Of a DNA stretch of 5,162 nt, positions 1 to 5,162 are shown in pieces. Each line of letters opens with the position of its first letter. Position 1 is the stretch's first letter. The translations under genes were made by a program, and so were the position numbers. A model generated the notes under the pieces. That model made no database searches, was not told the DNA's origin, and saw only the letters and a list, made by a program, of their open reading frames with translations. Origin of the DNA: Campylobacteraceae bacterium (GTDB lineage: Bacteria > Campylobacterota > Campylobacteria > Campylobacterales > Sulfurovaceae); NCBI GenBank assembly GCA_027083895.1, contig JALWMN010000088.1, positions 1 through 5,162 on the forward strand, written 5' to 3'.

Positions 1-542
1 GCTTTACATATAATATTGTACAGTACTGTCGAGAGTTGGGTGCAGATTTAAAGGTTATTCGTAATGATGAATTAACAGTTGATGAGATTGAAGCACTTAA
101 TCCAGAAAAAATTATTCTCTCTCCAGGACCATCTACGCCTGATGATGCAGGAGTTACTTTAGATGTAATTAAAAAATTTGCAGATTCAAAGCCACTTTTT
201 GGTGTCTGTTTAGGCCATCAAAGTATCGCACAAGCTTTTGGGGCAAAGATTGTGAGAGCTCAGAGAATGATGCATGGTAAGACATCATTTGTTACACAAA
301 TTAATAGTACACCAATCTTTAGAGATGTAAATAATAACTTTGTTGCAACTCGTTATCACTCTTTGGTTGTTGATAAAAATAGTTTGCCTGAAATAATTGA
401 GGTTACCGCTATGAGTGATGATGATAATGAGATTATGGCACTACAAATAAAGGGTAAACCTATTTATGGTGTGCAGTTTCATCCGGAATCTATCAAGAGT
501 GACTTTGGGCATAAAATTTTAGATAATTTTTTATCATTATAG
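1..542 (+). CDS. trpG: Anthranilate/aminodeoxychorismate synthase glutamine amidotransferase subunit (TrpG/PabA type), 5'-truncated by window edge
   Basis: This class I glutamine amidotransferase subunit hydrolyses glutamine and passes ammonia to a chorismate-using partner: TrpE for tryptophan, or PabB for folate. The reading frame is open from base 3 (F-T-Y-N-I-V-Q-Y-C), matching the conserved DNYDSFTYN start of the family, so only about ten N-terminal residues lie outside the window. The TTG at 36 is internal and is not the start. Visible motifs are the oxyanion region SPGPSTP (about 120-140), the nucleophile Cys in GVCLGHQ (codon 207-209), the MHGKTS segment typical of TrpG/PabA, and the catalytic His and Glu in GVQFHPES (codons 480-482 and 486-488). 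The frame ends at TAG 540-542 at a normal C-terminus. TrpG and PabA cannot be told apart here, and one protein often serves both pathways. No trp or pab partner gene is in view. Family call is firm; the symbol is less so. Confidence 0.93.
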   Translation, partial: FTYNIVQYCRELGADLKVIRNDELTVDEIEALNPEKIILSPGPSTPDDAGVTLDVIKKFADSKPLFGVCLGHQSIAQAFGAKIVRAQRMMHGKTSFVTQINSTPIFRDVNNNFVATRYHSLVVDKNSLPEIIEVTAMSDDDNEIMALQIKGKPIYGVQFHPESIKSDFGHKILDNFLSL

Positions 543-591
543 TCAATATATAAACCTACTACTTAAATAGCTTTAGGAAGGAAATATCTGG

Positions 592-1689
592 ATGGAGTGT
601 AACTTTTCAAATAAGTTTAGAAATATTTTCCTTTTCCTATATGTTGCTTTAATAGCAACTCTACTCTTTCTTACACCATTTAGTCAAACAGAGGCAAATA
701 TCCTTTATAGTCAAAACATTACTATAGAGAGTTTTATTGTTCAAAAGATATATAAGTATTTTCATACATATTGGAGTATGAGACTCCCTTTTTTTATACT
801 TTCTCTCCTTTCTATTGCTATCTATATGCGTATAATAGAGGTCTATTTTAAGAAGGAGAGCATCTACTACAATTTGGCACTTTTAGTATACTTATTAATT
901 CCAGGAGTGACTCTCTCATTTATACTAGTCAATTATGCAACGGTACCAATTTTTCTTACACTTTTAATCCTTTATGCAAATATTAGGGGGAATAGGTTAC
1001 TTCTGATAATTACATCTGTGTTACTTTTATTCACACATAGTGCTCAATTTGTGGTTTATCTTGCACTAGCATTTTATGGATATAAGAAAAAAGAGTGGTG
1101 GCTCTTTTTACTTGGTATTGCTTTTGTACTCTTAGCATCTGTAGTCTCTACATACGATATCGATGGTGTTCCAAAGGGGCATCTTACACAAATTATTGGA
1201 ATATATGCAGCTATATTTTCCCCTATACTCTTTTTGGTTGTTGTATATTCTATCTATAGATGGGCAATTAAAGGTAGTTTTGATCTCCTTTGGTATATTG
1301 TGGCTACTTCATTTATAGTATCTATTCTACTCTCTATTCGACAAGCAATAAAAATTACCGACTTTGCCCCCTTTGTTGTACTAGCTATTCCAATTGTAGT
1401 TACAATTTATCGAGATAGTTTAGTAATACGTCTACCAGAGTTTAGAAGATTTTATTATATTTTATGTAAAACAGTATTAACTGTGCTACTTTTAGAGACA
1501 AGTTTGATTTTTTTGCACTATCCACTCTATAAATATACTCATTTTAAAGAGATACTACTTGATTCTTCAATGTATGAGATACCTAAAATAGTTTTAGAGT
1601 TAAAAAATAGTGGCAAAGTGTGTAAAGATGAAATTGATAATCACGATTTAACTCTATATCACTATTATGGTATCCAGAGATGTAAGTAA
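592..1689 (+). CDS. Polytopic inner-membrane protein, possibly GT-C fold glycosyltransferase-like
   Basis: I do not recognise this 365-residue protein with certainty. The ATG is supported by AGGAAGGA at 575-582, nine bases upstream. About ten or eleven hydrophobic segments can be seen, near residues 11-29, 64-84, 93-113, 115-130, 135-163 (probably two), 169-186, 200-222, 233-248, 258-273 and 287-309. A mostly polar tail (about 312-365) follows, with cysteines at 344 and 364 that could form a disulphide if the tail is periplasmic. Two features recall GT-C enzymes of the ArnT/PMT type: the first loop after helix 1 has an acidic residue in QTEANILY (E34), and helix 2 is preceded by Y-W-S-M-R-L-P, like the R-L-P before a helix in that family. 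The usual Asp-Glu pair in loop 1 is not clear, and the protein is shorter than typical ArnT. It lies 49 nt after trpG on the same strand, so co-transcription is possible. Sure it is a real gene; function is a weak inference. Confidence 0.85.
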   Translation: MECNFSNKFRNIFLFLYVALIATLLFLTPFSQTEANILYSQNITIESFIVQKIYKYFHTYWSMRLPFFILSLLSIAIYMRIIEVYFKKESIYYNLALLVYLLIPGVTLSFILVNYATVPIFLTLLILYANIRGNRLLLIITSVLLLFTHSAQFVVYLALAFYGYKKKEWWLFLLGIAFVLLASVVSTYDIDGVPKGHLTQIIGIYAAIFSPILFLVVVYSIYRWAIKGSFDLLWYIVATSFIVSILLSIRQAIKITDFAPFVVLAIPIVVTIYRDSLVIRLPEFRRFYYILCKTVLTVLLLETSLIFLHYPLYKYTHFKEILLDSSMYEIPKIVLELKNSGKVCKDEIDNHDLTLYHYYGIQRCK

Positions 1690-1730
1690 AATTGTTTCTA
1701 AAATACACATATTTAGATCTTAAAACAATT
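1690..1730. repeat. Interrupted inverted repeat after the membrane-protein gene
   Basis: AATTGTTT (1690-1697) is the exact reverse complement of AAACAATT (1723-1730). Nested inside, CTAAA (1698-1702) pairs with TTTAG (1712-1716), leaving a nine-base loop and a six-base bulge (1717-1722) on one side. The stem is AT-rich and has no T run after it, so it is a poor intrinsic terminator. It could be a weak transcript end, an operator upstream of aclB, or chance in AT-rich DNA. Confidence 0.35.
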
Positions 1731-1767
1731 AGTTATTAAATATCTAGTCATAATTAAATTAATGTGA

Positions 1768-1776
1768 TGATAGAAT
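1768..1776 (+). promoter_or_regulatory. Candidate extended -10 promoter for aclBA
   Basis: TGATAGAAT reads as an extended -10: TG, one base, then TAGAAT, which matches five of six bases of TATAAT. It ends 31 bases before the aclB start codon, leaving room for a short leader that carries the AAGGAG site at 1796-1801. No good -35 box stands at the right distance (TAGTCA at 1745-1750 is 20 bases away). That is common for sigma-70 promoters in Campylobacterota, which rely on the -10 and upstream AT-rich sequence. The 118-nt gap, longer than the other gaps here, supports an independent promoter. Not proven. Confidence 0.45.
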
Positions 1777-1807
1777 CTTCGAATAATCTTGTAAGAAGGA
1801 GAGTTGA

Positions 1808-3145
1808 ATGGCTCAAAAAGCAATAAGAGAGTATGATGCTAAGTCAATATTGGCTAAGCATTGGGATAAATATTTTCCAGGGTTTACTTATCCGTACCAG
1901 ACGGTATTAGTACAAAGCGGAGATGAGTTAAAAGAGAAGGCAAAAGAGCATAGTTGGCTAAAGGAGAAAGCTTTAGTTGTTAAACCAGATATGCTTTTTG
2001 GTAAAAGAGGAAAGAATGGATTAGTGCTTTTTAAAGTTGATAAACCAGGTGATGTAACACTTGAAGATGCTGCAAAGTGGATAGATGAAAAAAGAGCTGA
2101 AAAACAGAAGGTCTATTTTTCATTTGATGGAGATAATCCTACGGGTGAACCATCTGAGGATTATTTAACTCACTTTATCGTTGAGCCTTTTACTCCACAC
2201 ACACAAGATGAAGAGTATTACATCTCCGCAACTGTTGTAGGCGATGATGATGTTTTATATATGTCTGCAGAAGGTGGTATGGAAGTAGAAGAGAATTGGG
2301 ATAAAGTTGTAGAGGTTAAATTCTCAATTACAGATAGCGAAGATGAGATAGCAAAAAAGATTCGCGATAATGTTCCTGCTGATGTAAAAGAGGAGGATAA
2401 AGAGGCATTTGCAGAGTTTGCAATTGGTTTCTTTAAAGCTTATCGTGAATTAAATTTTGCCTATTTAGAGATTAATCCATTTGTATTGCAGGGTAAAAAT
2501 GTTGAGCTTTTAGATATGGTAGCTAAGCTTGATGATACAGCAGGATTTATGATGGTTGATGAGTGGGGTGATATTGAATTCCCAACACCATTTGGTATGG
2601 AAGAGAAATCTCCAGAGGTATTAGCGGTTGAAGAGGCAGATGCAAAAACTGGTGCGTCGCTTAAGCTGACACTACTAAAGCCAGATGCTAGAATATGGAC
2701 AATGGTTGCAGGAGGCGGTGCATCTGTTGTTTATGCTGATACAATTGCTGATATGGCAGGAATTGAAGATTTGGCAAACTATGGAGAGTACAGTGGTGGG
2801 CCAACAACTGCAGAAACAAAGTTTTATGCAGAGACAATTCTTGATTTAATGACAAGAGAGAAAGATCCACAAGGAAGAGATAAAATTTTAATTATTGGTG
2901 GTGCAATTGCAAACTTTACTGATGTTGCAAAGACATTTACCGGAATTATTCAAGCATTTGAGAATTATGCTGATAAGATGAAAGATGTTGGTGTTAAAAT
3001 TTATGTTCGTCGTGGTGGACCAAACTATGAAAAAGGTTTAAAAGATATCAAAGAGGCAGCAGATAGACTTGGGTTACCAATTAAAGTGCATGGTCCTGAA
3101 ACGCATCTAACAGATATTGTTAGAATGGCATTAGAAGAAAAGTAA
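1808..3145 (+). CDS. aclB: ATP-citrate lyase, AclB subunit (ATP-grasp, succinyl-CoA synthetase beta-like)
   Basis: AclB is the smaller subunit of cytoplasmic ATP-citrate lyase, which splits citrate with ATP and CoA into acetyl-CoA and oxaloacetate in the reductive TCA cycle. The 445 residues align from end to end, by recall, with the N-terminal part of human ACLY, starting at MAQKAI (human MSAKAI). The ATP-grasp region spans about 1-245. It shows VVKPD (K59), KRGK (66-69), VEPFTPHTQDEE (125-136) and LEINP (E221 and N223, the expected Mg-ATP ligands). The citrate-binding half shows WGDIEFPTPFG (253-263), GASLKLTLL (282-290), WTMVAGGGASVVYAD (297-311), ANYGEYSGGP (323-332), IANFT (N369-F370-T371, matching the human citrate-binding Asn-Phe-Thr) and RRGGPNY (401-407). 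The ATG has AAGGAG at 1796-1801, six bases upstream. aclA follows after 12 nt. Succinyl-CoA synthetase beta is excluded by these ACLY-specific motifs and by the partner gene. Confidence 0.97.
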   Translation: MAQKAIREYDAKSILAKHWDKYFPGFTYPYQTVLVQSGDELKEKAKEHSWLKEKALVVKPDMLFGKRGKNGLVLFKVDKPGDVTLEDAAKWIDEKRAEKQKVYFSFDGDNPTGEPSEDYLTHFIVEPFTPHTQDEEYYISATVVGDDDVLYMSAEGGMEVEENWDKVVEVKFSITDSEDEIAKKIRDNVPADVKEEDKEAFAEFAIGFFKAYRELNFAYLEINPFVLQGKNVELLDMVAKLDDTAGFMMVDEWGDIEFPTPFGMEEKSPEVLAVEEADAKTGASLKLTLLKPDARIWTMVAGGGASVVYADTIADMAGIEDLANYGEYSGGPTTAETKFYAETILDLMTREKDPQGRDKILIIGGAIANFTDVAKTFTGIIQAFENYADKMKDVGVKIYVRRGGPNYEKGLKDIKEAADRLGLPIKVHGPETHLTDIVRMALEEK

Positions 3146-3157
3146 GAAGGAGTATAG

Positions 3158-4975
3158 ATGTCAAATAGATTATTTACAAGAGATACGCAAGCAATTTTTT
3201 GGAATAACAATAAAAGTGCAATTCAAAGAATGTTAGATTACGATTATGTAATCAAAAGAGAGACTCCTTCGGTTGCAGCAATCGTTGCACCAACAAGTTC
3301 AAATAAGTTTGAAAAGTTCTTTTGGGGTGCCGATGAGATTATGGTACCAGTATATAGAAGTACTAAAGAAGCAAAAGAGGCACACCCAAATGCAGATGTG
3401 CTATTAAATTTTGCATCATTTAGAACTGCATACGATGTTACTATGGAGGCTCTTGATATTGGTGGCTTTAGAGTAATGATGATTACTGCAGAGGGGATTC
3501 CAGAGAGACTCTCAAGAAAGATGATTGCAGAGGCGAGAGCAAAAGGAGTTACAGTAATTGGTCCAGCTACAGTTGGTGCTATTAGTCCAGGTGCATTTAA
3601 GATTGCCAATGTAGGTGGAACAATCGAAAATATTATTAACTCTAAACTTCATAGAGCTGGTAGTTGTGGGTTAGTAACCAGATCGGGTGGTCTATTTAAT
3701 GAGCTTTCTAATATTATCTCTATCAATGCAGATGGAATTGCAGAGGGTGTTGCAATTGGAGGTGATAGATTTGTTGGCTCTGTATTTATTGATAACCTTC
3801 TTAGAATGGAGCAAAACCCTGATGTTAAATATATGGTACTACTTGGTGAAGTTGGTGGTATCGAAGAGTATAAAGTAATCGAAGCAGTTAAGAGTGGTAA
3901 AATTAAAAAACCTATTATTGCTTGGTGTATAGGTACAATTGCTAAACATTACAGTAGCGGTGTTCAATTTGGTCATGCAGGTGCATCTGCTAATGACGAT
4001 AGAGAGACTGCAGAGGCTAAAAACAATGCAATGCGAGAAGCAGGAATTCATGTACCTAAAACTTTCAACGATCTACCAGCTGAGATTAATGGTGTCTATA
4101 ACCAACTTAAAGCAGAAGGTATTATCGAAGAGATTCCAGAGCCAGAAATCAATACAATTCCAAAATATAGAAGACCTAGACAGTTTATTTGTACAATCTC
4201 TGATGACAGAGGCGAAGAGGCTACATATGCTGGTTATCCAATAAGCTCAGTCGCACTTCCAGAAACTGGCAAAACTATTGGAGATGTTATTTCACTTCTT
4301 TGGTTCAAAAAAGTTTACCCAAAATGGGCGGTTGATTTTATAGAGACTGTTATTAAAACTGTTGCGGATCATGGACCAGCAGTAAGTGGTGCACATAATG
4401 CAAAAGTTACAGCTAGAGCTGGTAAAAGTGTTGTAGAGTCATTAGTAACAGGACTTTTAACAATTGGTCCAAGATTTGGTGGTGCTATTGATGGTGCTGC
4501 GAAATACTTTAAATATGCAGATGACAATAATATGTCTCCAAAAGAGTTTGTTGCATATATGAAGAAGCAAGGTATACCAATTCCTGGAATTGGGCACAGA
4601 ATTAAGTCTCTAAAGAACCCAGATTTAAGGGTAAAAGGTTTAATGGATTTTGCAGCTGAGAACTTCCCTGCAACACCACTATTAGATTATGCTAGAACTG
4701 TAGAGCAGCTTACAACATCTAAAAAAGAGAATTTAATTCTTAATGTTGATGGTACTATTGGTATTTTAATGGTAGATATGTGGAGAGCATTAGGATATAG
4801 TGAAGAGGAGATTGATGAGTTTATTGAGTCAGGAACTCTGAATGCATTCTTTATCTTAGGGAGAACTATTGGCTTTATTGGTCATGTGCTCGATGAAAAG
4901 AGACTTGCAATGCCAATGTATAGAACTCCTTGGGATGATATCCTTTATGATGTTCAAAAAGCAGAAGAGATTTAA
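3158..4975 (+). CDS. aclA: ATP-citrate lyase, AclA subunit (succinyl-CoA synthetase alpha-like plus citryl-CoA lyase domain)
   Basis: AclA is the larger subunit of ATP-citrate lyase; it carries the phosphohistidine and the citryl-CoA cleavage site. Residues about 1-325 are succinyl-CoA-synthetase-alpha-like, with VIGPATVGAISPG (133-145), VTRSGG (173-178), GVAIGGDRFVGS (197-208), LLGEVGG (E231, matching human E599) and FGHAGASAN. In that last motif H273 (codon 3974-3976) corresponds to the phosphorylated human H760. After a Pro/Glu-rich linker (about 326-340), residues 341-605 form the citrate-synthase-like lyase domain. By motif matching, H405 in DHGPAVSGAHN, H480 in GIGHR and D531 in NVDG correspond to human H900, H975 and D1026, so the lyase triad is intact. 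Length (605) is normal for AclA. AAGGAG at 3147-3152 stands five bases before the ATG, and the 12-nt gap from aclB implies one transcript and probable translational coupling. Its last codons form one arm of a hairpin. Citryl-CoA synthetase (Ccs) is excluded because the lyase domain is fused. Confidence 0.97.
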   Translation: MSNRLFTRDTQAIFWNNNKSAIQRMLDYDYVIKRETPSVAAIVAPTSSNKFEKFFWGADEIMVPVYRSTKEAKEAHPNADVLLNFASFRTAYDVTMEALDIGGFRVMMITAEGIPERLSRKMIAEARAKGVTVIGPATVGAISPGAFKIANVGGTIENIINSKLHRAGSCGLVTRSGGLFNELSNIISINADGIAEGVAIGGDRFVGSVFIDNLLRMEQNPDVKYMVLLGEVGGIEEYKVIEAVKSGKIKKPIIAWCIGTIAKHYSSGVQFGHAGASANDDRETAEAKNNAMREAGIHVPKTFNDLPAEINGVYNQLKAEGIIEEIPEPEINTIPKYRRPRQFICTISDDRGEEATYAGYPISSVALPETGKTIGDVISLLWFKKVYPKWAVDFIETVIKTVADHGPAVSGAHNAKVTARAGKSVVESLVTGLLTIGPRFGGAIDGAAKYFKYADDNNMSPKEFVAYMKKQGIPIPGIGHRIKSLKNPDLRVKGLMDFAAENFPATPLLDYARTVEQLTTSKKENLILNVDGTIGILMVDMWRALGYSEEEIDEFIESGTLNAFFILGRTIGFIGHVLDEKRLAMPMYRTPWDDILYDVQKAEEI

Positions 4976-4985
4976 TCTCTTCTGC
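4961..4985. terminator. 11-bp perfect hairpin spanning the aclA stop codon; best terminator on the minus strand
   Basis: GCAGAAGAGAT (4961-4971) and ATCTCTTCTGC (4975-4985) are perfect reverse complements around a three-base loop, so the last codons of aclA and part of its TAA (4973-4975) sit in the stem and loop. On the + strand the stem is followed by AACTCTTAAT, not a T run, so termination of the aclBA message would be non-canonical, or the hairpin may protect its 3' end. On the minus strand the stem is followed directly by TTTTT (complement of 4956-4960), a textbook intrinsic terminator. It may work in both directions and block antisense transcription into aclA. Confidence 0.7.
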
Positions 4986-5078
4986 AACTCTTAATACTAC
5001 TATTTTAGTTAATCTTAAAATATTTTTTGAAGACAACTCGACGTTATTACATTTAAAATATTTAAAAAACTGTTCACA

Positions 5079-5090
5079 TTACTCGAGTAA
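5079..5090. promoter_or_regulatory. Perfect 12-bp palindrome, possible regulator binding site
   Basis: TTACTCGAGTAA is a perfect two-fold symmetric sequence with a GC-containing core in otherwise AT-rich DNA. It ends two bases before the possible -35 box at 5093-5098, a usual place for an activator or repressor dimer. I cannot assign it to a known regulator. A chance palindrome is possible. Confidence 0.35.
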
Positions 5091-5092
5091 GT

Positions 5093-5120
5093 TTTACGCT
5101 ACTGTTTAGATTTTTATAAA
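5093..5120 (+). promoter_or_regulatory. Possible sigma-70 promoter for a gene beyond the right edge
   Basis: TTTACG (5093-5098; four of six bases of TTGACA) and TATAAA (5115-5120; five of six bases of TATAAT) are separated by 16 bases. Such boxes arise easily in AT-rich DNA, so the support is modest. The adjacent palindrome adds some weight. The downstream gene is not visible. Confidence 0.3.
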
Positions 5121-5162
5121 AAAAATTCAGGAATATTTACAAAGAAAAAAGTTATATATTAG

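Larger units (their letters stand above)
4986..5162. other. AT-rich non-coding region downstream of aclA
   Basis: No convincing reading frame enters or starts here on either strand. All three minus-strand frames read from the right edge meet stop codons within about 50 bases, and the + strand has no ribosome site with a following start. It holds the 11-base direct repeat TTAAAATATTT (5015-5025 and 5053-5063), a second shared word ACTCGA (5036-5041 and 5081-5086), a 12-bp palindrome and a possible promoter. It is probably the upstream region of the next gene to the right. Confidence 0.6.

Noticed and set aside
36..542. TTG at position 36 as the start of the amidotransferase gene
   Set aside because: The frame is open to the left edge and encodes the conserved family N-terminus (F-T-Y-N-I-V-Q-Y-C) before this codon, so the gene starts outside the window.
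2688..2870. Minus-strand open frame of 60 codons inside aclB
   Set aside because: It lies fully antisense to a conserved catalytic region of aclB and has a low-complexity Leu/Gln/His-rich composition with no family resemblance.
3025..3609. Minus-strand open frames at 3025-3210 and 3244-3609
   Set aside because: Both are antisense to aclB/aclA coding sequence, and their openness follows from the codon use of the real genes. No recognisable protein.
3687..4244. Out-of-frame open frames at 3687-3878 (+), 3839-4051 (-) and 3939-4244 (+)
   Set aside because: All overlap the catalytic core of aclA, which is conserved in its own frame; no motifs are present in these translations.
1808..4975. Succinyl-CoA synthetase (sucCD) or citryl-CoA synthetase (ccsAB) instead of ATP-citrate lyase
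   Set aside because: The second gene carries a fused citrate-synthase-like lyase domain with DHGPAVSGAHN, GIGHR and NVDG motifs, which neither sucD nor ccsA-type subunits have.
5151..5162. TTATATATTAG at the right edge as another promoter or gene start
   Set aside because: It is too close to the edge and too AT-biased to support a call; no ribosome site or start codon follows in the window.

Overview
The window is low-GC bacterial DNA with three complete genes and one partial gene, all on the + strand. The pair aclB-aclA encodes both subunits of a two-subunit ATP-citrate lyase, the citrate-cleaving enzyme of the reductive (reverse) TCA cycle. Low GC, a separate aclB followed by aclA, and strong AAGGAG ribosome binding sites fit an autotrophic Campylobacterota bacterium (the Sulfurimonas/Sulfurovum type). 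That assignment rests on memory of the families, not on a search.

Layout. Positions 1-542 hold the 3' part of a trpG/pabA-type glutamine amidotransferase, which is cut by the left edge of the window. After 49 nt comes a 365-residue polytopic membrane protein (592-1689). It has no firm identity but shows a weak resemblance to GT-C fold (ArnT/PMT-like) glycosyltransferases. A 118-nt AT-rich gap follows, holding an interrupted inverted repeat and a candidate extended -10 promoter. Next are aclB (1808-3145) and, 12 nt later, aclA (3158-4975). The last codons and stop of aclA lie inside a perfect 11-bp hairpin (4961-4985). The remaining 177 nt are non-coding and AT-rich, with a perfect 12-bp palindrome (5079-5090) next to a possible promoter for a gene beyond the window.

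How the genes work together. AclB (ATP-grasp, citrate/CoA ligation half) and AclA (succinyl-CoA-synthetase-alpha-like plus citrate-synthase-like citryl-CoA lyase half) form one enzyme: citrate + ATP + CoA -> acetyl-CoA + oxaloacetate + ADP + Pi. The catalytic residues I could place by comparison with human ACLY, whose single chain corresponds to AclB joined to AclA, are all present. The amidotransferase and the membrane protein have no evident functional link to citrate cleavage and probably belong to a separate upstream transcription unit.

I found no mobile element, CRISPR array, RNA gene or defence system. The core content is a known pathway. The less explained parts are the orphan membrane protein, the stop-codon hairpin and the palindrome near the right edge.
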